64,000 nt of DNA from Lutjanus erythropterus (GCA_020091685.1 CM034597.1:2302646-2366645), one strand, 5' to 3'. Positions 23,733 through 35,600 are shown, counted from the stretch's first letter. The notes: a model not told the origin generated them from the sequence alone. Program-made: numbers and translations.

Positions 23733-24238
23733 AACTAGAAGTGGCAGAATTCTATAATTACTAGAGCAATCCTCAGTGTCATTTTGACCTTTAACTCCAA
23801 ACCCTATTATCTTTCCTAGCCTATGCAAAAAGGCTGCAAATGAGTACAAAAATAAAATCCAAAAAAGCTGTAAACATTGCTGTTTGTAATAAGTAAGGGT
23901 GTTTTGTTTCAACATTTGAGAGCTTTAACACAAAAAATCAGTGAGTTACAGGTGCTGAGACAAAAAATGTTACTACATTTTTAATTGAGCCTAATAAATT
24001 AATTATTGTGTGAAAAAAGTAACAATCTAACAGTGACAATTTCTGTAGGGTCATTATGACTGTCTGTGGCTGAAATAAGTAAAAATAATCACATTCACAA
24101 TAATTCACATTTTTCCTTTTGTGTAATTTATATATAAAACATTTTAAGTGACCAGCAGCGTTGTAGATTTGTAATTCAACAAAGTTGCTGCACATTTCCA
24201 TTTGGAAATGGTCAAAATGAGTACCTTGGCTGTTTTAG
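23733..24238 (-). mobile_element. piggyBac-like non-autonomous element, copy 3
   Basis: Read on the minus strand it starts CACTAAAACAGCCAAGG and ends in ...ATAGAATTCTGCCACTTCTAG, matching both ends of the copy at 12395-13171. The flanking TTAA sites have decayed. Same orientation as copy 1 at 2463-3085. Confidence 0.7.
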
Positions 24239-24675
24239 TGTTCAGTATGCACAGTGCATATGACGTCTGCTGTGTATATCCTCTTGTATAACTGGTTGGG
24301 TGACATTAACGCTATATAAAAGTACATATAAGCCGTGAGTGCACTCCATCAAGATGTAAAGCAACAACAAACTGAACAAAAACCAACAATAATGGAACAT
24401 TCTGAGGAGAAACTAATCGATGGCACCAGAGCAGCTGGTGTCTGCTTTGATCTCAACATTAGTGAACTCCTCCAGTGACACCGTGTACATGAACGAAGCG
24501 GCTTGTGTCACAGCCTTTGTGCAAAACACTGACAACACTAAAAGAAGCCCGCCTTTACATCTCTTCATCTTTTATGATGCCTGCATGTTTTCTAATCAGA
24601 TCCGAGAAAGTGTGCGCAGAGAGACGTTCTGTGCTTGTACAGAAATGTGGGTTAGTGCCCAAACGAGCGCTGGTT

Positions 24676-24724
24676 TGTGTGTGTGTGTGTGTGTGTATGT
24701 GTGTGTGTGTGTGTGCATGTGTGT
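24676..24724. repeat. (TG)n microsatellite
   Basis: TG run with single TATG and TGCATG interruptions. Confidence 0.97.
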
Positions 24725-24917
24725 AATTGCTACAGCTGTTCTGTCAGGGGAGAGAGCCTTACAAGACTGCTGGTTGTGACAGCGGCGGTGGTACAGCAAG
24801 AAACATATGTTGCGTTTTTATCATAGCAGCGCACTGACAAAAAAAACACACAGCCCCGTCAGACAAAATGGAATGACTGCATTTGCACACATTCTCTCAA
24901 ATGAGGGTTCACATGCT

Positions 24918-24942
24918 CACACACACACACACACACACACAC
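24918..24942. repeat. (CA)n microsatellite
   Basis: Pure 25-bp CA array. Confidence 0.97.
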
Positions 24943-26019
24943 TAAACCGCACAGTGCTTCATTTATCAGTGGTGCATTATTTATCAGCGGCAGCGTTGCT
25001 ACTCCTCAAGGTATTTACAACGAGGAATACATTAGCAGTGAAGAATGCAGGATTGGAAAAGTGAATATTCTTCCAGATTAATATGCACATCACAGCTCCT
25101 ACTGGAATAATCAGCCAAGCTGAACTAGTCCCATGAAACACAATTGGGACGGGCCTCTCTGTTTCTCTCTACAGACACAGACATGCACCAGAAATCTGTC
25201 AATCAAGGACAATTTGATCTCATCACTCTAGTGTTATGTGAAAAGATTATTAATCTGGGAGCATCATCTTTCACCAGTAACGAGTCAGGAAACGAATTAC
25301 AGCAGAAATTGAAGTAATTGGAGAAATTTGAGTAATATAACTGAGAAACAGGGGGACCTGACTGTCTCTGGGTGGAAACAACTCCATTTTATGAAGCAAA
25401 AGCATGACAAAAGTATTTAGCATCAATGCAGTTTGTGTTCCCTGCTCGCTACAGGAGGGCTGATTGAGTTATCCTATCTTTTGTCAGTAAGTGAGAACAC
25501 AACTGTCCGTTGCGGACTTGTAATGCAAAACATAATAAGCTGTGTTAAAAATGACTGCTCCCTGGGCATTAAGTAAACTTTCTCAAAAGGTAATGAATGA
25601 TAAACAAATACAGCATTTATGAGTCACAAGCTCAACGCTGCTTCCACGTTTTGGAAGTGAAGATTCTCAAAGGCCGCATGACCAAATTCAGAAAATAGGG
25701 ATAATTTTAGCAAACATGTGCGAGGAGGGAACCTTATTAAAACACTTTTACAGGGGAAGAAAACTCGAGCAGAAAATGCCAGCAGAAACAACGTGACAAG
25801 GAAACAATTGCCAATTTGGGGGGAGGAACCAGAGAAAAACAGAACAAGCGTAATCAGACATGTGTCACAAGGAATAATGTAGTAATATTTCAAATGGAAA
25901 ATAACTATTATTAATGTTGCTGCTGTGAATTAAACTATTATGGTGAAAACTTTTGACTCATTGAAGAGAATGAATGCTACAAATACTGCACTGATTCACA
26001 GTCATAAAAATCTACAATT
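24943..26019. promoter_or_regulatory. Repeat-free stretch, candidate CNE
   Basis: From about 25050 to 25900 there is no dispersed repeat and no coding frame; motifs such as CAGATTAATATGCA, GATTATTAATC and GAAGTAATTGGAG resemble homeodomain/POU sites. Candidate regulatory sequence by texture only. Confidence 0.28.
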
Positions 26020-26590
26020 TACAATCTGTGTTCTGAGTTTGTCACACCACAGAAATGTGTTATTAAAGCCAAATTTGAATGATTAAAAAAATCATAAAAT
26101 TAGGTTTCAAAATCATCTTTGAACTCTGGACTGTGTCCACTCTGCTGTCTTAATATCAAACACCACAACAACCTGAAAACAACCTGAAACATGGATCGTC
26201 CATCAAGCAGCTTTATTGGACATGTCCAGACATGTTTGAGCCACCAGAGACAGAGGACAGTGACAGGATAGTATTTTTTTTTCTTCTGTGTTTGGTTGTT
26301 GGAACTGAAGTGAACTGCTGGACTGATCTGGACTGAGAGAGTCTCTGAAGGTATGTTTGTAACTCACTGTTAGGGAGGGTGAGGGGAGGGTGAGGTGAAG
26401 GCTGTGTTGTTCATGTGTTCGTGGAGCTTATATTGTGTTGGGGGACCATGGTTCCATCACGTCAGCAAGACGAAGCAATCTTTCAGATCCACCCAAAATG
26501 TCCTGAACAGAGATCGTTTACAGATCAAACTCCACAATTCAGACCTACGTACTGTAGTTCTTAAGTATAATGTGTTTAGAAGAAAAACTC
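26020..26590 (+). repeat. Dispersed repeat rptA, copy 1
   Basis: Shares ordered blocks with 42165-42700 and 57990-59185: CTGAGTTTGTCACACCACAG, AAAATTAGG.TTCAAAATCAT, AGCAGCTTTATTGGACATGT, TTTGAGCC...AGAGGACAGTGACAGGA, GGACTGAGAGAGT, CTGAAGGTATGTTTG. All three copies are on the same strand. Class unknown; no coding capacity. Confidence 0.85.
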
Positions 26591-26965
26591 TTTTGCCTTT
26601 ACAGGGACTTCGGGGACGTTTTCACACTAGGCACCATTGATTCGTACCAATTGTACGTTGTGTTCACATGTCAAAAGAACTGGACTTTGGGGTCAAGCGT
26701 GCTTGGATTCATGACTGGGTCCCTCGTGTTCCTCGTCTAATTTCCTTGTGCTTGCTTAGTGGTTTTGACCTGTTTTCTGTGTATTCTACTCATTGATTTT
26801 GAGTCCTGCATTTGAGTCCTTTGTCTGTTGGCTCGGAGGTCAAGGGATCCCTTTGAAAATGATCACACAGTTTTTCACTCACCAAAATTTATCCTTGCCA
26901 TTATTTATCCCCCTTCCCTACAAGCTAACATGACATGGTCACAATATCAAAGCATTCCATAGGTC

Positions 26966-27618
26966 ATCTAGTTCAGTGTTTTCCAAACCTTTTTTCTGGC
27001 GACCCACTTTTTGAAAATGACAAAACATCGTGACCCAAATCAAAATACTTTATGGATAGTTGATCAGTCTGTCTCGATAAATCAAATATTAGTTGTTTGA
27101 ACTATAAAATCTCAGAAAACAGTGAAAAATCAATTCTGTCACAAAGTTATTTTTCAACTAATGATCAATCTGGCAATAATTTTTCCACTAATCATTAGTT
27201 TGTTTGGTCCATAAAGTGTCAGAAAATCTTGATCAAAGTCCAAGATGACGCCCCCTTAAGCTGAAATTAGAGAATTTTGACTTTTTTTCTTAAAAATTTA
27301 CTCAAGCTTATCAATCAATTATCAAAATAGTTGGCAATTGATTTAATACTTGATTAATAATTGAATAATCATTGCAGCTGAAGTGTTAACAGGCCATCTC
27401 ACTGTTTTCCTCTCATCAGGAAACCAATACAGGACATTTTTACCCTCCTTCATAAATGAGACACAATAAGTACATACATATATATAATATACACTTTTAA
27501 ATGCTTGAACTTCAGATGTAAATCTTAAATTTGCAGAATTTCTTCCATAATCTTTTATTTATTTGTTGACCTAAATAAAAGCTCCTGTTGGTCACGATGC
27601 AGTATGACTGATTAAGTT
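26966..27618. mobile_element. hAT-like element (CAGTGTTTTCCAAAC end) with nested insertion
   Basis: Starts CAGTGTTTTCCAAACC at 26974 and probably ends GACTG at 27610; flanks ATCTAGTT and ATTAAGTT match at 6 of 8. Blocks CGACCCACTTTTTGAAAATG and GCAGAATTTCTTCC are shared with 28262-28498. Sequence of another family (about 27051-27385) interrupts it. Confidence 0.55.
27051..27385. mobile_element. Dispersed hAT-like MITE (ATTAATCG type), nested
   Basis: AGTTGATCAGTCTGTCTCGATAAATC..., GAGAATTTTGACTTTTTTTC, TTATCAAAATAGTTGGCAATTGATTTAA and ATAATCATTGCAGCTG match, from memory, a very common fish element with GATTAATCG-rich ends. Located inside the element at 26974-27610. Confidence 0.6.
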
Positions 27619-28261
27619 GAAGCTGATAGCATTATCTTTAATAGCTTTAAAACTGATCCCACTACAGTTTCTGAACAATGGACAGATGTAACACTCACAC
27701 AGGATCAGACGCATGATCCCCTCCAGACTAACACCAGGCAAACATAATAATCATGCCTAACCGTAAGACTCCTAAGTTTTTGGTCTGAGAGTAATTCAGA
27801 AAACATTCCAGCACTAAAAGTAAAGTAGCTTTAAAGTCTGAGAGAAGTTAAAGGCAGTCCAGAGGACTTTTACACCTGCTCAGGATCAGTCAGCTGCTGT
27901 AGGGCATGTGCCTCAACGCGCCTCAGAGTCAGTGTTTTGCAAAAATATCATAAAATTTTAAAATCATTCGACAGTAGCCAGTAAATGATGATGCATGCAG
28001 CTCACCAACAAGTCAAAACATTTTTCACTTCTGATGAACTTGGAATATCTCAGTCTGTCAGAATTATTCATCAACGCTGTTCAGACCCTGCTCTTTCTTC
28101 AACAAGCATTAAATAATCAACTGCTATAAATAAAAGTGATTTCATGGCCATTGCTTTATCCAGTAAAGTTAGTGCAACATGTAAAAACTAGCACATTAAA
28201 GGGGTCAATTCACCCCTAAATCAAAAATACATACTTTTTCTCATACCAGTAGTGTGATGTA

Positions 28262-28498
28262 CAGATCATCTACCAGTGTTTCTTAAACTTTTTTTTTTTT
28301 TTGGTTGGGACCACTTTTTAGAAATGGCAAACCATCACGACCCACCTAGGAATTTTAAATGCTTAAAGGTGTACTGCATAAATAAATCTTAAAATCGCAG
28401 AATTTCTTCTGTAGTCTTTGATTTATTAAGGCAACCCAAATAAAATCTCTGATGACCCACCTGTGGATCATGACCAAGTCTATGGGAATGACTGGTCT
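28262..28498. mobile_element. hAT-like element fragment, same family as 26974-27610
   Basis: CAGTGTTTCTTAAAC, a T15 run, GGGACCACTTTTTAGAAATG, GCAGAATTTCTTCTGTAGTC and GACCCACCTGTGGATCATG parallel the copy at 26974-27610 without its insertion. The right end is near GAATGACTGG; flanks do not match convincingly. Confidence 0.5.
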
Positions 28499-29423
28499 AG
28501 ACTGGTTTTGGTGTCAGGTACCGAGTTTTGAAGATACTGGAAGTAGAGATGTAATATGTGGGACCTCAAGATAATTCAAAGACTTTGTTGTGAGCATGTT
28601 TTCATTCATAGAAAAAAAAAACTTATTTTATTTCTACTGTAGAAAAAAGTGTGTAACATTTATATAATGTGCTGTACTTGCTAGGGGTGTTTGGGGTGGA
28701 CGGTGGGCATACTACTACAACAAAAGCACTTTGGTTAAGGTAATGGAATATTACATTTATGTCTCAAGCTAACTTTTGAATAATTCCTCATTATGTTGAT
28801 AGAAAACATATTTAGTTTGGCATTATGTTTCCCTCAAATGTATTTGCTGTTGCAAATTAGCTGTTTATAAATGTAATTTCTTGCACACAGAGCTGTTGGC
28901 AGAGGTTTTTCCTGCATTTTCCTGTATTGACCGGGATGAAAAAGCCAAATATACTATCCTCTGTAGCTAACATTAGCTTTTTAATGCAGTGTGTCCATGC
29001 TTTATAAAAACTTACAGTTGCACAGACTGAAACAACAAATAAAGTCACTGTAAAGTTGATAAAAGGAGAAGCCTCCTCTCTGGTCTGTGTAAATGCACAC
29101 TGTGAGTCTGGAGGAAATGGTGCTACACGTGTTTAAACGTTTATGTGTCGCTGCTCCAGCAGCTTAGTGATGTGTGATCTGTGCTGTTGAATTAAAATGC
29201 CTCTTTTCCCTCACATGTGGCCTGTAGTCATGCTGCTGTGGTCATTCTGCCTGCTGACTGTGCAGCTGCTACCTGCAGATCCTCTTATCTCAACTCACAC
29301 CATTCCTTCAGCACTCCTCATTTACAACTCTCTATAAACACGTTTCAGCACAGGTTTCTCCAGTACCCAAAGTATTGGAGTTACACATAGCTGCAAAAGT
29401 GTTCTTTTATATGGCACAGGGTA
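28499..29423. other. Non-coding stretch, no feature seen
   Basis: No recognisable coding frame or boundable repeat. Confidence 0.55.
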
Positions 29424-29514
29424 AGGGACAAAATTAAGACAACTGAGAAGTCTGCAGAGGCTATACCCTTGTGTATGCCAGCTACTAATCTGGCTACTCT
29501 CTCAGTTATCCTTT

Positions 29515-29558
29515 CCAGCCTCTCAGTTATTAGCTGGTGCCGATAACTGAGAGGCTGG
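29515..29558. repeat. Perfect 16-bp stem hairpin
   Basis: CCAGCCTCTCAGTTAT and its exact reverse complement ATAACTGAGAGGCTGG are separated by 12 bases (TAGCTGGTGCCG), in the left arm of the element at 29424-30662. Confidence 0.95.
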
Positions 29559-29933
29559 TGGTGTTAAATGAGAAGCTGATTATTCATTGGACCAAGGTGG
29601 TCTAAACTAGCAACCCACTGGATCAACTATTGGCTTGACTGGTCATTAGCTTCAGAGGCTAGCTAGTGCTTGCTTTGGCCGGTCACTTTTTTTCATTTTT
29701 ATTTTAATGTGCATTGGAGGCAAATGTGGTGTTTTACTGCCACCAACTATGGACAAATACATTACATTTACATTCTCTCCATTAGTAGTGGCTTTCCGAG
29801 GTTCAGTGAGGTTAAAAATTCAACTTTATTGTCATGTGTATAGAAATTCAAAGAAGTTCTTGTGCTCTGGCTCTCTCTGCCTCAATAAAAGGGCCATAAA
29901 CTACTGACCGAAAGGATTTAAATGATTTTGTTG

Positions 29934-30031
29934 GGGGCGCCCATGTGGCTCAGCCTCAGTACATAGGGCACATGCTCTACTAACTATCAGTCCGGTTCGA
30001 CTCCCGCCTGCTGCCTGTTTGCTGCCTGTTC
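29934..30031 (+). mobile_element. tRNA-like SINE head (family B-related)
   Basis: Contains TGGCTCAGCCTC (A-box-like) and a perfect B box GGTTCGACTCC about 48 bp apart, with sequence resembling the family B head. There is no family B body after it and no acceptor-stem pairing, so it is a SINE fragment, not a tRNA gene. It lies inside the TIR-bounded region 29424-30662. Confidence 0.6.
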
Positions 30032-30048
30032 GTTTGTTCCTTGTTTGA

Positions 30049-30329
30049 TTGTACTCACCACGAAAGTGTTTCTGCACAGGCGTGTGGTGGTGTTTCATTA
30101 CAAAGTCACACCGCCAATGTGTGGCCTGGCATGCCTACTACACAGGATGTAAAACTTTTCCATTTTCAGCAATACTGTTGTCATGTAAACATGGCCTAAA
30201 ACCAAATGAAGTGAATAATGAAAACTGACTGCAGCCAAATATCTTTGATGATTTCAACATTTTATTTCTATTTAAGTGCAGGAAACAAGAAGCAGAACTT
30301 TCATGACTCACCAAAATGAGCCAATTAAG
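30049..30329 (+). repeat. 281-bp recent direct duplication, copy 1
   Basis: Aligns without gaps to 32285-32565 (constant offset 2236) with about 8 mismatches, roughly 97% identity by hand. Both copies end exactly after GAGCCAATTAAG. No coding content. Confidence 0.95.
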
Positions 30330-30662
30330 CCAATTCATCCCCTCTCCCCTCTGCCCCCTTTCCTGACAGGCCAAAGCAGTAGCTAATCTAACTAGCCTCA
30401 GAAACTAATGACCAGCCAAGCCAGTAGCTTATCCAAGGGTTGCTAGCCTTGGCGTATCAGCTTGAGAAGCTAATGTCCAGCCAAGCCAGCTGACTCAGTG
30501 GGTTTTTAGGTTAGATGCCCGAGTTACCACTTTAGTCGAATGAATAGTGGGCTTCTCGTTTCCTCTCTAAGTTGCCAGCACTGGCTTATCATTGGCCAGA
30601 TCATTAGCTGGCTTTGGCATATGGTCCCCACAGACTTCTCAGTAGCTTTAATTTTGTCCCTT

Positions 30663-32284
30663 ACCTGGGCCGTACTTTTAATGAGGCTGTGACTGAGGCT
30701 TCAGATTGTGCAAAAGAACAAAACTGTCTTGTAGCTTCAAAAATGCAGGAAATTGCATACTGACACTTCACACCAGGACTGGGTTGACTCAGACTGTACC
30801 TTAGATGAAACGGAAGCATCTCTGAAGTCAGGCAAGTGACAGATGTGTAAAAAATACCAGATTTCCTTTTGGCCTTTTCAGGGTTTATTTCTGCCTTTTG
30901 TTGCTGCAGTAACAACCAGTAACTAATGCTGCTGTCTGATCAGTAAAGTGGTGAAAGGTCACATTGCTGACCAAAACCGAGGGCTATCTGTTACATCAGG
31001 CAGACATAAGCCTGGTGTATGTAGCTTGCTGCAGCAAGTCAAATTCAGCATTGAAGCCAGTTGGCGAGGTGGATTTATTCATTTGAGTGTCAGAAAATCA
31101 AGCACTGAGCAACAGTACTTATCATAATTACGGAAAACACACTTGTAACCATTTTGTTACTTTGGACATGTCAATCAAGAGCTGTCTCGCACTACAAGGG
31201 CCCATTAACTGCTGCTGCTCTGCTACTGTGGCTCTGGCTTCTTTGCTGCTGGGGCAGGAGGCATTAGATGCAGTGGCTAATACTCCTCAGTCAGAGTACT
31301 GCTAATTACAACCATGCTTATTAGCTACCATTATCCAATTCACAAGCCTAACAATGCTATCATGCAGATTTAGCAAAAAGTGCAAAGTTGGAAACTTTCT
31401 TTTAAACAAGGACGTAAAGAACTAATGAATGCATTGATGCAGCAAGTGAAGCGTGGATGTGTTGCAGTCTGAGAGGAGCTTCATGTTGGTGCTATATGGC
31501 CACAGTGGAACATGGGAAAAGAGATCTGCTGAGTAAATCTGGGAAAGTACAAGACATAACAGAGTAGTGGTAGTCTGAACCTTTTATGAAATTACGCGGC
31601 CAACCAGTGCGCAAAATTAAGGATGTCCAGGGGACAATAAAAAATGGTACCTGGGACACAAAGATACAGTGGCTTGGAAAATTCTGGGACAGTAGAGAAG
31701 ATTATCATTACAAATTAAGTTGTGTTTATGCGTCATAGAATATATATCATTTTATTTTAGGTCTTCTTATTCAAAAACGTGACATAGCACTTTCACAAGT
31801 TCTACTCTACGTGACACGCAGACGTCTTTTCCCCATACAGAGCTGACCTGGCTCGACTCGGTTCGAGTTAGTCCATCAGCCCAGCACGTCAGGGGTTTGC
31901 ATTTCCATTATAATAACACTACCTGCTTGAAGGTGTGTCTTTTACCTGAAGAGGAGCTCGAGGAGGCTCGATCGAACAGCTGTAAAGTGGTGGATGAATC
32001 ATTCACACACATCTCTGGGATAAACATGATATTTCCTTAATTTCTTCACAATAGAAGTCCCCCTGGTGTTTCATTATTTAAGCACTTTTGTTATGAAGCT
32101 GCTCAAGAGTGTAATCTTTTGAAAATGATACCATACCTTCAACGTGTAACCTGGCAATATGTGGTTCCTGTGAAAACAGACTATGGAGCTGTTTGTGCTG
32201 CTGACTTCATTAATGCCCCTCCAGCAAAATGTAGATTTACTGCACCATTACTGTGATCAGCTTTGCCATTATCTTCTTGTTCGG
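30663..32284. other. Non-coding stretch; possible repeat block at 31840-32110
   Basis: CTGGCTCGACTCGGTTCGAG...GGGTTTGCATTTCCATTATAAT resembles a common teleost element with CTCGACTCGG-rich ends, but its other end was not found. Nothing else recognised. Confidence 0.4.
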
Positions 32285-32565
32285 TTGTACTCACCACAAA
32301 AGTGTTTCTGCACAGACGTGTGGTGGTGTTTCATTACAAAGTCAGACCGCCAATAACTGGCCTGGCATGCCTACTACACAGGATGTAAAACTTTTCCATT
32401 TTCAGCAATACTGTTGTCATGTAAACATGGCCTAAAACCAAATGAACTGAATACTGAAAACTGACTGCAGCCAAATATCTTTGATGATTTCAACATTTTA
32501 TTTCTATTTAAGTGCAGGAAACAAGAAGCAGAACTTTCATGACTCACCAAAATGAGCCAATTAAG
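32285..32565 (+). repeat. 281-bp recent direct duplication, copy 2
   Basis: Partner of 30049-30329. It lies outside the TIR element holding copy 1; its flanks differ from copy 1 on both sides. Confidence 0.95.
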
Positions 32566-33249
32566 TGATGCGAGTTACTGAAACAAAGTTATGAAACTAT
32601 ATTTATTATGTAGAATGAAAAAAAAGAACTTCACTTTGCGAAATGGTTGTTAAGTTGAAAGTAGAATTTGGGACAGTTGTGGGACCCTGAGGAAAAAAAA
32701 AATTGCCTTGTGGGCAACCTGCCCTCATGGTTTAATCAGACACGCTCTATAATATATGCATTATTAATGCTATTGAATAGAAATTAAAATTGTACAAATG
32801 GATTGAACACTATTCAGCTGTGGAACAGAACTGTTAAACCGAGTTCTGCTGTAATCAGGCACATATCAGGGGACTAGTGAAGCTTCAGAGACAGAGGACC
32901 TCAAGAATCCTGGAATTAAAAGTTTATTTTTATCTCTTTAATTTCTACCAATTTTGATATTTTACATTTTGACTATCAGAGATTATGAGCAATAGAATTA
33001 TTATAGTTAAATGAGTCTGACAAACCAGTTTCTGTGTTTAAAAAGTTTTTTTTGACCTTCTTCTCTACTGACAGGTTCACATGCACTGTAGTGACAACAG
33101 GTCTCTAAATGTGGAAGATAGCAAGTTTACCATGTGTAGTCGACAGATGACCAAACAGCATCTGAAACACACTCCCCTACATGTTTCAAACATTAGAACT
33201 GGGACTGCTAACAACAGTTTTTGTGACTTCCCCCAAACAAACAGGTTTG

Positions 33250-33855
33250 AGCTGAAAAAAAAAGAAAGAAATTGCAGGAACAAGTGAAAACTGCAAGAGG
33301 GACTTTTTAGTCCTTTTTTTTGGTATAATTCATTTAAAATCAACAACAATTCAGCAACCTGTTCTTATTATTCTATCTAACTTTATCAAAAAGGCTCAAG
33401 ATTATATAAACTCTAACAAAATATGCTTTAAATGTAAATGAAGAAGTTCACTTGGGGGGTTTGCCACAAAGAAGAAAAAAATCTCTTTGGAGCCCAAATT
33501 CATAACCAGCACATAATAAGAGCACAGAGTGTTGATAAAATTCACCAACAATGATAAACTTCTTCAGTACCCATGACATATTAAAAAAAATACAACTAAC
33601 TAGTAAATAATAAAACATTGAGTTGGTTCATTGAGATGTACGCATGATTTTAGTGTTGGGGATTGCTATGATTGCTGGAACTCACAGGAAACTACAATGA
33701 TTGGTCAAATTTACAGAAAAATTGCAGTCATTGGACAGAATTGCAAGGTTGTGCAGAATGCACAGGGATTGGCTGAGTTTGTATTAATTGTTGCGACTGC
33801 AACATCGCAACTTCCTGAAAGGACTTATACGTGGAACTTACCACAAACTTAATAA
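33250..33855 (-). repeat. Dispersed repeat rptB, inverted copy
   Basis: Two blocks match 37310-37735 in reverse complement and in consistent order: GCAGTTTTCACTTGTTCCTGCAA (minus strand, about 33270-33300) and the stretch ending GCAACATCGCAACTTCCTG (about 33670-33820). Confidence 0.6.
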
Positions 33856-33904
33856 CTTAACAAATTTAATAAATGGTATTATGTGTGTTTTTTGGCAAAA
33901 TGGA

Positions 33905-34580
33905 AGTTAATAATAATATTAAAGATACATTTTATTTATGGCACCTTTCATGACAGCATAGGTCGTACAGTCTTCATAAAAAATATACCATTAACAGCAA
34001 CAGCAGCAAAATGTACAGAGCAGAAATAAATTAAAATCAGTATTTGTAGCACACAAAAATATAGAGGAGATGCAGTCAAGAGTTAGAGTGAGTATGTTTA
34101 GCTTAAAGTTTAAACTTAGTTTAAACAGATGGGTTTTAAGAGCACTTTCAAATTTTGTTATGGAGTCCACTGTACAGATATGGTGGGGAATAGAGTTCCA
34201 GAGTTTGGGTGCAGCATGAGAGTAGGTTGAGATTAACGGTCGGTACTGTTAGTAGATCTGCTGATGAAGATCGTAGGGGGCAAGAGGAAGTGTAAGTGTG
34301 TAAGAGGTCTGTGAGAGAGACAGGTGATAAGTTCTGAAGGCTTTGAAAGGATTGTGAAGTTGATGGATTGTGATACAGGGATCCAGTGTAGTTGAATAAA
34401 CAGAGGAGTGACACATTCAGAGGATTTTGTTTGTGTAATGATCCCTGCTGAGTTTTGGATGAGTTTGTTGGGGATACCAGTTAGGATTGCGTTGTTAACA
34501 CTATACATGTGTGACTGCAGTGAGTCATTTCCATGTAGAAACATGCTGTCTTCATAGCATATGAAATTTTGAATTATGGA
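33905..34580. repeat. Probable dispersed repeat, unclassified
   Basis: GGGTTTTAAGAGCACTTTCAAA, GTGGGGAATAGAGTTCCAGAGTTTGGGTGC, AGTTCTGAAGGCTTTGAAAGG and CAGGGATCCAGTGTAG... resemble a common fish repeat, from memory. Both strands give spurious frames; none has known content. Confidence 0.4.
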
Positions 34581-34581
34581 C

Positions 34582-34796
34582 AAAAATGTGTTTAATGGTG
34601 GCCTGGTAACTCAGCTGCAGTGCAGAGTGTTTGCCCCATGTACTGAGGCTGTGAGTCCTCTGCAGTGACCGTGGGTTTGACTCCCACCTACAGCCCTTTG
34701 CAGCAGGTCATTCCCCCTTTCTTGTCATATCTTCAGGTGTCCTCGGAATTAAAAAGACATGAAAGCACCCACCACCTCCAAAAAATGTGTTTAGTG
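34582..34796 (+). mobile_element. tRNA-derived SINE (family B) with 16-bp target duplication
   Basis: A 183-bp element (34598-34780) with a tRNA-like head (TGGTAACTCAGCTGCAG as A box, GTGGGTTTGACTCCC as B box), then the CCCTTTGCAGCAGGTCATTCCCCC body common in teleosts. Flanks AAAAATGTGTTTAATG (34582-34597) and AAAAATGTGTTTAGTG (34781-34796) match at 15 of 16 positions. Its sequence is unrelated to family A apart from the tRNA-like promoter. Confidence 0.88.
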
Positions 34797-35414
34797 TGGT
34801 CACTGTGACCTTGACCTCTAAGCACCAAAATCTAATCAGTTCATTCTTGAGTCCAAGGCATTCTTGACATATCACATTGACAAGAATGTGGTGACCCGAA
34901 AACACAATGCCTCAGGTCATGGCTGTCACTGGTGTGGAGCCATGAAAAAAAGCTTTAGGACTGTTGATCACTCATGCACACACACACCCATATGGTCATA
35001 TGATCCCCTACAGGTGTAAAAACATCACTTTAACAAGGGAGACTGCTGTTGCTCGTTGCCAGTTATCAGCAGCTCAACAGTCAACCTTTTGTTTTTGAAA
35101 GTATGACCTAAGCTGAAATACATCTTTTTTTCATGAGAGTTGGAAATCACTATATAAAAATACTCCATTACAAATAAAAATCAGAAAAAAGTCACATAAG
35201 CAACAGTATAGTACTATTAACAAAATGTACTTAAAATGTCAAAAGTGATATGCCAACTTTATAAAACTGTTGGTTACGGAGTAATTTCATTGAACAAGAA
35301 GCTGGGGCCTCTATGTGAGTCCACTTAGAAATTGTGTGTCTTTTTGTCATAGGCAACTCATACTGCCATGCCCCATTTTTGCCTTTTTTTTTTTACCTAA
35401 CCAATCTTTCCATT

Positions 35415-35600
35415 AGGGGTGTGTATCTCACTGAGAGAGACCGATTCGATACGTACCTCGATACATGTTCAACGATAAACACTATATTTTAAAATTTTTA
35501 AATGGCCAACGATTTGGTTCGATACAATTCAGCTCTGTCATGATACGATATGATACGCTGTGATATATGATATGATACAATACATTTGTAGAGTGCTTTT
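35415..35600. mobile_element. hAT-like repeat fragment (GATACGATA type)
   Basis: TTAGGGGTGTGTATCTCACTG...GATTCGATACG, then repeated ATGATACGATATGATAC motifs, as in the ends of hAT-like elements dispersed in fish. Only one end is visible. Confidence 0.45.

Larger units (their letters stand above)
29424..30662. mobile_element. TIR-bounded element, superfamily unknown
   Basis: Left GGTAAGGGACAAAATTAAG...ACTGAGAAGTCTG is repeated inverted at the right (CAGACTTCTCAGT...TTAATTTTGTCCCTTACC). Inward of the ends, both arms carry diverged copies of a GGCTTGACTGGTCATTAGCTTC...GAGGCTAGC unit. Each end could be flanked by TA, as in Tc1/mariner-type elements, but this is weak. Inside lie a tRNA-like SINE head (29934-30031) and one copy of a 281-bp duplication. 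No transposase. Confidence 0.6.

Noticed and set aside
29934-30031. Possible tRNA gene (good B box)
   Set aside because: No cloverleaf pairing and wrong box spacing; resembles a SINE head.
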